Position numbers and translations under genes: made by a program | Part shown: positions 15,358-24,044 of the stretch, one piece after another | How the letters are laid out: every line of letters begins with the position of its first letter | Position numbering within the stretch: the first letter of the stretch is position 1 | Notes under the pieces: generated by a model | Seen by the model: the letters and a program-made list of their open reading frames with translations, nothing else | Databases searched by the model: none | What the model was told of the DNA's origin: nothing | Assembly: GCF_024172125.1 (NCBI RefSeq) | Contig: NZ_JAMZEA010000002.1 | Location: forward strand, 620,001-684,000 | Source of the DNA: Actinomadura rupiterrae | Lineage (GTDB): Bacteria; Actinomycetota; Actinomycetes; Streptosporangiales; Streptosporangiaceae | Length of the DNA stretch: 64,000 nucleotides | Reading direction: 5' to 3'

Positions 15358-18328
15358 GTTGGGTGAGGCGGGCTTGGATGCGGTCGGTGTCGAAGCGTTC
15401 GGCGGGCGGTAGGGGAGCGCCGACGGACGTGCGGATGGTCTCGGCTTCGGTGAGCAGGCGGGACGCCTCGGCGGTGTCGCCCGCGAGCGAGCGCGCGCCC
15501 GCCAGGCCCTCCAGCGCGAGCGCGACCGCGCGGGGGTCGTCGGTCTCGCGGGCGGCGGCGAGCGCCGTCGTGTGCAGGTCGGCGGCGGCCGTGGCGTCGC
15601 CGCGCTGCTCGGCTACGAAGCCGAGCTGGGTGTGGATGAACGCGATGCCGGCCGTCCCGCCGATGCCGCGCAGCCATGGCAGCCGGCCGCGCAGGTGCGC
15701 CTCCGCCGCGTCGAGGTCGCCGCGGCGGCGGGCGATCAGCGCGAGGCCGATCGCGGCGAACTCCTCGGCCGACCGGGACGTCCGGTCGCGGGCGAGGGTC
15801 AGGGCGCGTTCGTGCAGGTCGTGGGCCTCGTCCAGGTCGCCGTCCAGCATCGCGATGCGGCCCAGCCCGGCGAGGGCGAACGACACCTCCGCCCACATCC
15901 CGAGCCGCTCGGCGCGGTCCCTCACCTCGCGCCGCATCCGGACGGCCCGCCCGTAGTCGCCGACGATCTCGGCGTGCCGGGCGACGGCGTCGGCCGCTTC
16001 GAGCTCGCCCCACGCGTCGCCCAGCTCGCCGAACAGGCGCAGCGCGCGTTCCGCGTCGCGTTCCATGTCGGCGAGGTCGCCGCCGACCATGCGCAGCTTC
16101 GCGCGCGTGCTCAGCGCGGCGGCCTCGCCCCAACGGTCGCCTTCGGCTTTGAACATCTCAAGCGTGCGCTCTAGGCGGGCGTGGCTTGCAGGCAGGTCGC
16201 CATAGGGCCAGTGGACGAACGTCAGGAACCACAGCGACCACGCGTCGGCATCCGGGCCGAGGGCCGCTTCCCGTAGGGACTCGGACTTGTCCCCTTCGCC
16301 CGACAGCATTGTCAGCCCGTTCAGCCAAACGCGCGTCCGCCGGAGGACGTTTTCGGGCGCATCCTGGGCGAGGGCAAGTGTGAGATAGCGGCGCGCTTCG
16401 TTGAGCCGTCCGCGCAGGAACCAGTACCAACCGAGCGCGTTGGTCAAGGCAGGGTCAGCCCTGTACTCCAGCGCCGCCCGGAAGTTCGCGCTCTCCTTGT
16501 CGAGAAGCTGGAGCCAGCGCTCCTGCTCCGGCCCACGCAGGTACGGGACGGCCCGCTCGGCAAGCGCGGTGTAGTACCGCGCATGTCGCGCGCGCACGAG
16601 CTCTTCCTCGCCGGCCTCCCGGAGCCGTTCCAGGCAGTAGTCGGAGACGGATTCCAGCAGCCGGTAGCGCCCGTCCTCGGTGAAGACGACGAGCGACCGG
16701 TCGACCAGGCGCGCGAGGACGTCGAGGCCCGGATCGCCGCACACCTCCTCGGCCGCCTGGAGCGTGCAGCCGTCCCAGTGCACGGCCAGCCGCCGCAGCG
16801 CGACCCGCTCCGGCCCGCTGAGCAGCTCCCAGCTCCAGTCGATCATCGCGCGCAGCGTCTGCTGCCGCGCCGGGCCGCCGCGCCGCGTGAGCAGCCGGAA
16901 CCGGTCGTCCAGCCGGGCCGCGAGGGCGTCCACGCCGAGCGCGCGGACGCGCGTCGCCGCGAGTTCGAGCGCGAGCGGCAGGCCGTCCAGGCGCCGGCAC
17001 ACGGCCGCGACCGCCGCCGCGTTCGCGTCCGTGACGGCGAAGCCCGGCGCAGCGGCGGCGGCGCGCGCCGCGAACAGCCGCTCGGCGCTCCCCGGCCCCA
17101 GCGGCGGGACGGCCCGGACCCGCTCTCCCGCGACCCCCAGCGGCTCCCGCGACGTCGCGAGGACGGTCAGCTCCGGCGCCGTCGCCAGCAGCCGTCCGAC
17201 CAGATCGGCGACGGCGTCCACGACGTGCTCGCAGTTGTCCAGGACGAGCAGCGCCCGATGCGGACGCAGCGCCGCCGCGAGCCGCTCGACCGGCTCGGAC
17301 GTGTCGGTCTCGTCCCGATGCCCGAGCGCCCCGGCGACCAGGTCCGCCAGCTCGGACGCGTCGCGCGGACGGCCCGCCGCCAGCTCGACCAGCCACGTCC
17401 CGTCCGGGAACTCGCGCGCCGACCGCGCCGCGACCTCCAGCGCGAGCCGCGTCTTGCCGACCCCGCCCGGCCCGGTCAGCGTGACCAGCCGCTCGCCGCG
17501 CAGCTCCGCCCGCGCGAGCGCGACGTCCCGCTCGCGCCCGATCAGGTCGCCGATCACGGCGGGCAGGTTGGACGTCGGGCAGGCCGGCTTCGGATCCGGT
17601 TCCAGGTCCGGTTTCAGCTCGTCCGCCTGCCGGAGGATCGAGGCGTGCAGCGCGGCCAGCTCGGGACTCGGGTCGACGCCCAGCTCCTCGGCGAGCAGCC
17701 GCCGCAGCGCCTCGTAGTCGGCGAGCGCTTCGGCCTGGCGTCCCGCGCGATACAAACCGAGGATGTGCGCCGCGCGGAGCCGTTCCCTTAGCGGATGCTC
17801 AGCGACCAGCTCGCCCAGCACCGGAAACTCACCGATCTCAAGGCGCGCCTCTGCCTGCTCCTCGATCGCGCTGAGCCGCGCTTCCTCCAGGCCCGTCCTA
17901 GCCGGGATGTCGAAATCGGCGAATGCCGACCCACGCCATAGCGCCAGCGCGTCGTCGAACCGTTTCGCTCGTGCGCGCGCGTCCCGTTCACCTCGTGCCT
18001 GCGCGACCAGCTCGGCGAACTGCCACGCATCCGTGTGGTCTGCGACCAGCGCATAGCCGGGAGGCTGCGACACCACCAGCTCGCGTCCGCCCGGCTCGGC
18101 GTCCTCCAGCACTTTCCGTAGCTGGGACACGCGCGCCTGCAAAGTCCCTAGCGGATTGCGCGGCGGACGGTCTCCCCACAGCTCTTCCACTAGCCGGTCG
18201 GTCGAGACCGTCTGTCCCTCGGCCGCCAGCAACACGGCCAGCAGTAGCCGCACCTTGGCCTCGGGCACCCGGACGGCCTCACCGCCGTCCGTCCACACCG
18301 CGAGCGGCCCGAGCACCCCGAAACGCAT
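15350..18328 (-). CDS. AfsR/SARP-type regulator with NB-ARC and TPR domains
   Basis: 992-residue pathway-type transcriptional activator. Order: OmpR-like winged helix (about 1-95, MRFGVLGPLAVWTDGGEAV), bacterial transcriptional activation domain BTAD (about 96-245, with GLYRAGRQAEALADYEALRRLLAEELG), NB-ARC STAND ATPase with Walker A GPGGVGKTRLA near 285 and VLDNCEHV as Walker B, then TPR repeats to the C-terminus. ATP binding and TPR sensing gate DNA binding to heptameric direct repeats at target promoters. It is divergent from the imine-reductase-like gene, and a CCGTAG direct repeat with 22-base period lies between them. No biosynthetic cluster is obvious nearby, so it may be a local or global regulator. 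Confidence 0.92.
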   Translation of the reverse strand: MRFGVLGPLAVWTDGGEAVRVPEAKVRLLLAVLLAAEGQTVSTDRLVEELWGDRPPRNPLGTLQARVSQLRKVLEDAEPGGRELVVSQPPGYALVADHTDAWQFAELVAQARGERDARARAKRFDDALALWRGSAFADFDIPARTGLEEARLSAIEEQAEARLEIGEFPVLGELVAEHPLRERLRAAHILGLYRAGRQAEALADYEALRRLLAEELGVDPSPELAALHASILRQADELKPDLEPDPKPACPTSNLPAVIGDLIGRERDVALARAELRGERLVTLTGPGGVGKTRLALEVAARSAREFPDGTWLVELAAGRPRDASELADLVAGALGHRDETDTSEPVERLAAALRPHRALLVLDNCEHVVDAVADLVGRLLATAPELTVLATSREPLGVAGERVRAVPPLGPGSAERLFAARAAAAAPGFAVTDANAAAVAAVCRRLDGLPLALELAATRVRALGVDALAARLDDRFRLLTRRGGPARQQTLRAMIDWSWELLSGPERVALRRLAVHWDGCTLQAAEEVCGDPGLDVLARLVDRSLVVFTEDGRYRLLESVSDYCLERLREAGEEELVRARHARYYTALAERAVPYLRGPEQERWLQLLDKESANFRAALEYRADPALTNALGWYWFLRGRLNEARRYLTLALAQDAPENVLRRTRVWLNGLTMLSGEGDKSESLREAALGPDADAWSLWFLTFVHWPYGDLPASHARLERTLEMFKAEGDRWGEAAALSTRAKLRMVGGDLADMERDAERALRLFGELGDAWGELEAADAVARHAEIVGDYGRAVRMRREVRDRAERLGMWAEVSFALAGLGRIAMLDGDLDEAHDLHERALTLARDRTSRSAEEFAAIGLALIARRRGDLDAAEAHLRGRLPWLRGIGGTAGIAFIHTQLGFVAEQRGDATAAADLHTTALAAARETDDPRAVALALEGLAGARSLAGDTAEASRLLTEAETIRTSVGAPLPPAERFDTDRIQARLTQLS

Positions 18329-18337
18329 GAACCCACC

Positions 18338-18380
18338 CTACGGACGAACCCGTAGTGCTCCCGAAGCGATTCCGTAGCGC
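18338..18380. promoter_or_regulatory. Candidate SARP-box repeats
   Basis: CCGTAGTGC (18350-18358) and CCGTAGCGC (18372-18380) are direct repeats with a 22-base period, exactly two helical turns, and a further inverted copy CTACGG is at 18338-18343. SARP proteins bind direct heptamer repeats spaced 11 or 22 bases near the -35 region. The repeats end about 46 bases before the rightward gene, a plausible promoter position. Binding by the adjacent regulator is inferred. Confidence 0.55.
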
Positions 18381-18425
18381 CGCGTCCGAAGCTGTGGCCA
18401 CACCAACGAAACAAGGAGAAACAGC

Positions 18426-19304
18426 ATGTCGGTCACCGTCATCGGGCTTGGCGCCATGGGCGCGCGCATGGCCGAGGTCTTCCTGGAGAAGGGCCACGAC
18501 GTCACGGTCTGGAACCGCACGGCTGGCAAGGCCGAGAACCTCGTCGCGAAGGGAGCGACCCTCGCGCCGACCGCCGCCGACGCCCTCGCCGCGAACGAGC
18601 TGGTCGTCCTCAGCCAGACCCACTACCAGGCGATGTACGACTCGCTGGAGGGCGCCGAGCACGCCCTGGACGGACGCGTCCTGGTGAACCTCAGCTCCGG
18701 CAGCCCGGACGAGCTGCGCGAGGCCGCGAAGTGGGCCGGGGCGCACGGCGCCCGGCTGCTGCCCGGCGGGATCATGACCCCGGTCCCGGGCATCGGCACG
18801 CCCGCCGCCGAGACCTACATCGCCGGGCCCGAGGACGTCCTCGAACGGCACCGCGCCACCCTCGGCGCGATCACCGACACCTCCTACGTCGGCGCGGACC
18901 CGGGCCTCGCGATGCTCTACTACAACGCCGGGTTCTACCTGTTCGCGGCGACGATGGCCGCGTTCATGCAGGCCACGGCCCTGGTCGCCAGCGCGGGCGT
19001 CTCGCCGCGCGAGTACGGCGCGGTCGCCGCGCCGCTCGTCCGCAGCCTCGGAGAGGACGGCCCGATGGGCTTCGTGAAGATCTGCGCCGAGCACATGGCG
19101 ACCGGCACCTACCCGGGCGCCGCCGACACCGTCCTGATGGAGGCGATCAGCGTCGGGCACGTGGTCGAGGCGGCCCGCGCCGCCGGGATCGACGCGTCCG
19201 GGCCCGCCGCCCTCAAGGCCCTCTTCGACCGCGCCGTGGACGCGGGCTACCGCGACGAGGGCCTCGGCGCCATCTACGAAGTCATCCGCAAGCCGTCCGC
19301 CTGA
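18426..19304 (+). CDS. NAD(P)-dependent oxidoreductase, imine-reductase-like (6PGDH/3HIBDH fold)
   Basis: 292-residue Rossmann oxidoreductase. NADP-binding loop GLGAMGARMAEVFLEKGH at 7-24, with NRT after the second strand favouring NADP. The block LPGGIMTPVPGIGTPAAETYIAGP corresponds to the imine reductase/hydroxyisobutyrate dehydrogenase junction, and the all-helical C-terminal dimerisation domain follows. The usual catalytic Lys/Asp of each subfamily is not clearly placed, so imine reductase versus beta-hydroxyacid dehydrogenase is open. An AAGGAG ribosome site precedes the ATG. It is divergent from, and probably controlled by, the AfsR-type regulator. Confidence 0.85.
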   Translation: MSVTVIGLGAMGARMAEVFLEKGHDVTVWNRTAGKAENLVAKGATLAPTAADALAANELVVLSQTHYQAMYDSLEGAEHALDGRVLVNLSSGSPDELREAAKWAGAHGARLLPGGIMTPVPGIGTPAAETYIAGPEDVLERHRATLGAITDTSYVGADPGLAMLYYNAGFYLFAATMAAFMQATALVASAGVSPREYGAVAAPLVRSLGEDGPMGFVKICAEHMATGTYPGAADTVLMEAISVGHVVEAARAAGIDASGPAALKALFDRAVDAGYRDEGLGAIYEVIRKPSA

Positions 19305-19307
19305 CGC

Positions 19308-19343
19308 GCTGATCGGGCTGATCGGGCTGATCGGGCTGAACGG
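19308..19343. repeat. 9-bp tandem repeat
   Basis: GCTGATCGG occurs three times in tandem from 19308, with a fourth copy GCTGAACGG. It lies just after the stop codon of the oxidoreductase gene, between convergent genes. No hairpin is formed by the unit itself. Confidence 0.7.
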
Positions 19344-19410
19344 CGTATACGCGGCCTCATGACCGCCGCCCGCTGAACGTCCGGCGGAGTCGGGTCACCG
19401 CCCGCCGCCG

Positions 19411-20865
19411 TTACGCGGGCGGCTGGTCGCCTGTCGATTGCTCCGCAGGCGGGGGTTCTTCGGGCGGGGGTTCGGCCGGGGCGAGGGGGAGGCGCATGAC
19501 GAGGCGGGCGCCGCGGGGGGAGTCGGCGGCCTTCAGGTCGCCGCCGTAGATGCGGGCGATCTCGCGGGCGATCGGGAGGCCGAGGCCGGTCCCGGCGGGG
19601 TCGCGGCGCTTGGACTCGGCGAGCCGCGCGAACCGCTCGAAGACGCGCTCGCGCGCCTCCGGCGGGATGCCCGACCCGTCGTCGCGGACCTCCAGGACGG
19701 CCTGGTCGCCGTCCGCCTCGACGATGACCTCGATGACGTTCTCGGCGTGCCGCTCGGCGTTGCTGAGCAGGTTGCCGAGCACCCGGCCCAGCCGGGTGGT
19801 GTTGGCGCGGACGACCACGCCCTCGTCCATCCGGGTCGTGACGGGCACCCGCCACGGCCGGGTGGCGATCTCCCGGTGGGCCAGCTCGGCCAGGTCCACG
19901 GGCTCGACGGACGCGTGCGAGCGCGCGTCCAGCCGGGACAGCTCCAGCAGGTCGACGACGATGTCGTTGAGCCGCTCGGCGTCCCCGAGCGCGCCCCGGA
20001 CCAGCGGCTTCCAGTCGGTGTCGTCCGGCTCGTCCAGCGCGACCTCCAGCCGGGTGTGCAGGCCCGCGATCGGGTTGCGCAGGTCGTGCGACGCCTCGGA
20101 GACGAACCGCCGCTCCCGGTTGGTCGCCTTCTCCAGCCGTTCGAGGGTCTCGTTGATGGTCCTGGCGAGCATCTGCAGCTCGCCGCCGGTCGTCGGCTCG
20201 GGCACCCGCATGTCCAGGCCGCGGGCGCTGGTGATCTCGGCGAGCCGCCGCCGGATGTCCCACACGGGCCGGAACGCGCTGCCGATCGTCCGCCACGTCC
20301 ACCAGGCCATGAACGCGAGCAGCGCCAGCATCGCCGCGACCGCCTCCAGGTACAGCCACGGCGTCCGCAGCGGCTCGGCCACCGGCTCGGCGACGTACAC
20401 GATCGCGGTGCGCGGGTACTTCGGTCCGCCGACCCGCAGCCCGACGAGCTGGACGCAGGACGGCAGGAACCTCGGGCAGGTGGTCTTGCCGATGAGCAGC
20501 TCCGCCTGCCGCAGCCGGACGGGGTTCAGCGGCGGGTCGCCCGCGAGGTCCGGGGACGCGGCGACGACCCGGCCGTCCGGCTCGACGATCTGGATCAGGC
20601 TCGCCTCGTCCGGCCGCGGGTCGACCGGCATGGCGACGCGGCGCGTGGTGATGTCGTAGACGACGCGCTGGAGCGTCCCGTAGGCGTGCTGGCGCGCCGA
20701 GTACCGGCCCGCGCCGACCAGCAGCTGGACGGCCAGCACCGTGCAGAGCAGCAGCAGCGTCCCCGACATCACGACCGTGATGACCGTGGCGCGCCCGCGC
20801 ACCGAGAACAGCGCGCGCACGGCCCACCGGCGCAACCGGTCGCCCCGGCCGCCCTGCTCGCCCAC
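19411..20865 (-). CDS. Two-component sensor histidine kinase (orphan)
   Basis: 484-residue inner-membrane kinase. Transmembrane helix at about 27-50, an extracytoplasmic sensor of about 120 residues with a Cys pair (TTCPRFLPSC), second helix at about 171-191, HAMP linker, then HisKA with the phospho-accepting His in EASHDLRNPIAGLH (about 276), and the HATPase with N box NLLSNAERHA, G1 DDGSGIP, F box FERFAR and G2 GTGLGLPIA. The tail is Pro/Glu-rich. The reactive Cys pair hints at redox or metal sensing but is not proof. No response regulator gene is next to it, unusual for this OmpR-partner class. Confidence 0.9.
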   Translation of the reverse strand: MGEQGGRGDRLRRWAVRALFSVRGRATVITVVMSGTLLLLCTVLAVQLLVGAGRYSARQHAYGTLQRVVYDITTRRVAMPVDPRPDEASLIQIVEPDGRVVAASPDLAGDPPLNPVRLRQAELLIGKTTCPRFLPSCVQLVGLRVGGPKYPRTAIVYVAEPVAEPLRTPWLYLEAVAAMLALLAFMAWWTWRTIGSAFRPVWDIRRRLAEITSARGLDMRVPEPTTGGELQMLARTINETLERLEKATNRERRFVSEASHDLRNPIAGLHTRLEVALDEPDDTDWKPLVRGALGDAERLNDIVVDLLELSRLDARSHASVEPVDLAELAHREIATRPWRVPVTTRMDEGVVVRANTTRLGRVLGNLLSNAERHAENVIEVIVEADGDQAVLEVRDDGSGIPPEARERVFERFARLAESKRRDPAGTGLGLPIAREIARIYGGDLKAADSPRGARLVMRLPLAPAEPPPEEPPPAEQSTGDQPPA

Positions 20866-21038
20866 GCGTCCTCCGCATCCGGCCGGACCGGTCCGGCGAC
20901 GGCCTCGCGCGGATTCCGGAACGCCCGGCTGCCAGATCTAGTGGATCGGGACGCGGCGCCACGAGCGGCTCACGGCCGACATTGCGGAACCGTTGAGCCC
21001 GGTTGACCCGATTCCACCGGCACCCGCCCGCGCGGCGG

Positions 21039-21782
21039 TCATCCGCCGGACGGTCCGGTGAGCGCCTCGGTGAAGGCGGTCCAGTCGGGGTCGGAGAGGC
21101 TGAGCTGCGCCGCGGACTCGGCGAGCCGCGACGCGGCCAGGTCCAGCAGCCACGACGCGTTCCGCAGCACGGCCGCCGCGCCCGCCGGGTCGGCCCGCAC
21201 GCCGGCGGGGGACAGGTCCAGCCCGCGCAGCCCGGTGACCGCCGTGGCCAGCAGGTGCGCGACCAGGTCGTAGGTCTGCCCCGCCGCGGTCGTGCGGGTG
21301 AGCGCCGCGAAGCGGGGACGGGCCGCCTCCGCCGTCCGGGGCGCCAGCAGCGCCGCCAGCCGCGGCCACTCGGCCGCCATGTGCCCGGCCAGCCATTCGG
21401 CGAGCCGCCGGTACCGCGCGGCGGCCTCGTCGAACCGTCCGAGCATCGCGGTCAGCTCGGCGGGCGCGGCCGGGCCCTCCATGAACAGCACGCCGGTCGT
21501 GGCGACGACCGCCGGCCCGTTCAGGTCCGGGCAGCCGACGGCGCCGTGCGCCGGGTCCGCGTTCGGAGTTTTTCCGGGGTCCAGCGTCGTCCAGTGGTCG
21601 GCCAGCACTTTGAGGACGTTCGAGTCGCGCCGGAACGCGGTCGCCTCGTCGAGCTTCAGCATGGAGTGGTACCGCTCGTGCTCGCGGTGGGCCCGCGCCA
21701 CCTCGATGAACCCCCGCACCTCTTCCGGCGCCGGTCCGTCGCCCATGGACTCCTCCAGACGTCTCGCCATCGCGACGATCAT
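21039..21782 (-). CDS. Hypothetical helical protein
   Basis: 247-residue protein of unknown function, predicted mostly helical and soluble. Visible features: a charged N-terminus (EEVRGFIEVARAHREHERYHS), a central loop with PDLNGPAVVATTG, and a C-terminal helical bundle ending ALTGPSGG. No signal peptide or known motif. ATG 21782 has GGGAGC upstream; ATGs at 21770 and 21743 are alternatives. It lies 57 bases after the MFS gene on the same strand and may be co-transcribed with it. I do not recognise the family. Confidence 0.6.
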   Translation of the reverse strand: MIVAMARRLEESMGDGPAPEEVRGFIEVARAHREHERYHSMLKLDEATAFRRDSNVLKVLADHWTTLDPGKTPNADPAHGAVGCPDLNGPAVVATTGVLFMEGPAAPAELTAMLGRFDEAAARYRRLAEWLAGHMAAEWPRLAALLAPRTAEAARPRFAALTRTTAAGQTYDLVAHLLATAVTGLRGLDLSPAGVRADPAGAAAVLRNASWLLDLAASRLAESAAQLSLSDPDWTAFTEALTGPSGG

Positions 21783-21839
21783 GCTCCCGTGCCACCGCGG
21801 GCGCGCGACCGCCCCACCGCGTCCGGGCGGAGCGCCAGG

Positions 21840-23024
21840 TCAGCCGGACGCGGTGAAGAACCGGCGGCCGACGACCACGGCGGCGGTCAGCGGGACGGTC
21901 GCCACGGCCGCCACCCCGAAGATCGTGCCGAAGTGGCCGTGGTCGGCGCTGCCGCCGCCGAGCGCCGCGCCGAGGGCGCTGCCGACGAACAGCGCCGCGA
22001 CGTACACCGAGACGGCCGTGCCGCGGGCGTCCGGGACGACCGACGTCGCCCACGCCTGGAGCGTCGAGTGCAGGAACGCCCAGCCCGCGCCCAGCAGCGT
22101 GGCGACGAGGCCGTACGTCCACACGCCTGGAACAACGGCGGCGGCGGTGTAGCCGGTGGCCACGAACGCGCCGCCGATCGCCGCGAGCCAGTGCGCCGCG
22201 ACGCGGTGGGTGAGGGGTTTGACCGCGCGGGTGAACGCGAGCGTCCCCGCGCCGTACAGGGCGGTGATCGCGCCCGCCGCTGCCGCAGACAAGCCGCGGT
22301 GCTGCAGGGCGGGCGCGACGAAGGTCAGCCCGCCGAGCAGCACCGCTCCCTCGACCAGGCCGAGCGCGGTCACGACGTAGGCGAACCGGGCCCGCGCGAC
22401 GGCGGCGAGCTGCGCGCGGAGCCCGGCCGCCGGGGCGCGCTCGGGGTCGGTGGCGCGGCGCAGCGCGACGGCAGCCGCCGTGGCCGCGATCGCCGGGACG
22501 GCGAACACCAGCCGCCAGCTCAGCCAGTTCCCGATGGCCCCGGCGACCAGGGCGGCCAATCCGCTGCCAAGGCCCAGCGCCGCCATGAGGTCGGCGAGCG
22601 CGGCCTGGCGGCGGGCCGGCGCCACCGCGTCCCCGACGAAGCTGATCGAGGACGGCACCACCGCGCCGAACGCGAACCCGGCGAGGACCCGCAGCACGGT
22701 GAGGACCACCAGGTTCGGCGCGACCGCCGAGGCCAGCCCGGCGACGGCGGCGAGGACGAGCGCGAGGCGGATGACGCGCAGCCGCCCGAACCGGTCCGAA
22801 AGGATGCCCCAAAGCGGCTGCGACAACCCGTAGGCGAAGGCGTAACCGCTGGCCAGGGCCACTGCGGACGCCAGCTGGACGTGCAGCGCGCCCACGACCG
22901 CGACCAAAATCGGCCCCACGGCGAACCGGTCGAAGTTGGCGCTGAACGCGGCGGCGGTGAGGGGGAACGGGACGCGGCCGTCCGGACGCGCGTCCGGCTC
23001 GGCCGTTCGGGTGACCATGCTCAT
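21840..23024 (-). CDS. MFS transporter (drug-exporter type)
   Basis: 394-residue major facilitator with twelve predicted helices. The cytoplasmic loop 2-3 signature is GILSDRFGRLRVIRLALV and the first helix region is FSANFDRFAVGPILVAVV, as in DHA1 exporters with an Asp in helix 1. Length is normal. Start 23024 (MSMVTR) follows a poor ribosome site; the upstream 19 codons are Arg-rich and unlikely. Divergent from an MmyB-type regulator with a dyad between them, so it is probably an efflux pump under that regulator's control. Confidence 0.88.
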   Translation of the reverse strand: MSMVTRTAEPDARPDGRVPFPLTAAAFSANFDRFAVGPILVAVVGALHVQLASAVALASGYAFAYGLSQPLWGILSDRFGRLRVIRLALVLAAVAGLASAVAPNLVVLTVLRVLAGFAFGAVVPSSISFVGDAVAPARRQAALADLMAALGLGSGLAALVAGAIGNWLSWRLVFAVPAIAATAAAVALRRATDPERAPAAGLRAQLAAVARARFAYVVTALGLVEGAVLLGGLTFVAPALQHRGLSAAAAGAITALYGAGTLAFTRAVKPLTHRVAAHWLAAIGGAFVATGYTAAAVVPGVWTYGLVATLLGAGWAFLHSTLQAWATSVVPDARGTAVSVYVAALFVGSALGAALGGGSADHGHFGTIFGVAAVATVPLTAAVVVGRRFFTASG

Positions 23025-23068
23025 GCAGCCAGCGTCCGCCCGCCGGACGCGCCCGCCGCCCCTCAGCC

Positions 23069-23090
23069 GCTCACGGATCATCCTGTGAGC
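23069..23090. promoter_or_regulatory. Inverted repeat in MFS/MmyB divergent promoter
   Basis: GCTCAC at 23069-23074 and GTGAGC at 23085-23090 form a 6-bp perfect dyad with a 10-base spacer containing GGATCATCCT. It lies midway between two divergent starts, the expected position for the operator of the adjacent regulator. Confidence 0.55.
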
Positions 23091-23143
23091 AGCGCCAACA
23101 GGGTGCCGGGTGTGAAGCCCGCCGGGCTAGGGTTTCGATCACC

Positions 23144-23989
23144 ATGGACGATCGTGAAGCACAGCGCCGCGCCGCGCTCGGCGCGTTCCTGCGGTCGCGG
23201 CGGGAGCGCCTCACGCCGGAGGAGGTCGGCCTGACGGGAGGGCCGCGCCGCCGGACGCCCGGCCTGCGCCGCGAGGAGGTCGCGCTGCTGTCCGGCGTGA
23301 GCGTGTCCTGGTACTCGTGGCTGGAGCAGGGGCGCGCGATCGCGGCGTCCGCCCAGGTCCTCGACGCGGTGGCGACCACGCTGCGGCTGACCGGCGCGGA
23401 ACGCCGGCACGTCTTCTCGCTCGCCGGCGAGGCGGACGCCGCGCCGCGTCCGGTGGCCGAGGGCTGCCCGGCCGTCGGCGACCACCTGCGCGCGACCGTC
23501 GCCGCCCTCGCCCCGAACCCGGCCTGCCTGCTGGACCGGCACTGGGACATCCTCGCCCACAACGCCGCCGAGGCGGCGATCTACGGCGGCCTGGACGCGC
23601 TGCCCGCCGAGCGCCGGAACATGATCTGGCTGTACTTCGGCTGGCCGCCGATGCGGACGGTCGTGAAGAGCTGGGAGTCGGAGTCCTGGGCTGTGCTGGC
23701 GCAGTTCCGCGCCTCGGCCGACCGGCACCCCGGCGACCCGCGCTTCGCGGAGATCGTCGCGGACGTCTCGGCCGCCGACCCCGGGTTCCCCGAGCGCTGG
23801 GCCCGCCACGACGTGGCCGGCTTCAACCCCGCGCTCAAGCGCTTCGACCACCCGGACCTGGGGCCGCTCACGTTCCGGCAGGCCAAGCTCATCGCCGCCG
23901 AGGACCCCGAGCTCCACGTCGTCGCGCGCTACCCGGCCGACCCGTCCACCCGCCGCGCCCTGGAGAGGATCGCCCCGGCCCCGGCGTAG
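23144..23989 (+). CDS. MmyB-like helix-turn-helix transcriptional regulator
   Basis: 281-residue regulator. Residues about 8-80 give the XRE-type helix-turn-helix, with the MmyB hallmark RRTPGLRREEVALLSGVSVSWYSWLEQGR. The C-terminal two thirds (from about 100) is the MmyB ligand-binding PAS-like domain (CLLDRHWDILAHNAAEAAIYGG; RFDHPDLGPLTF), thought to bind a fatty acid or similar ligand. Divergent from the MFS exporter; members commonly control an adjacent transporter or short-chain dehydrogenase. Confidence 0.92.
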   Translation: MDDREAQRRAALGAFLRSRRERLTPEEVGLTGGPRRRTPGLRREEVALLSGVSVSWYSWLEQGRAIAASAQVLDAVATTLRLTGAERRHVFSLAGEADAAPRPVAEGCPAVGDHLRATVAALAPNPACLLDRHWDILAHNAAEAAIYGGLDALPAERRNMIWLYFGWPPMRTVVKSWESESWAVLAQFRASADRHPGDPRFAEIVADVSAADPGFPERWARHDVAGFNPALKRFDHPDLGPLTFRQAKLIAAEDPELHVVARYPADPSTRRALERIAPAPA

Positions 23990-24021
23990 GCGCCCCACGC
24001 CGGGACCGGTGACGGCCCGAT

Positions 24022-24044
24022 CAGCCTCAGCCTCAGCCTCAGCC
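24022..24044. repeat. Hexamer tandem repeat at end of esterase gene
   Basis: CAGCCT repeated 3.8 times from 24022. It spans the stop codon (24039-24041) of the leftward SGNH gene, so the reading frame ends inside the repeat. Confidence 0.7.
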
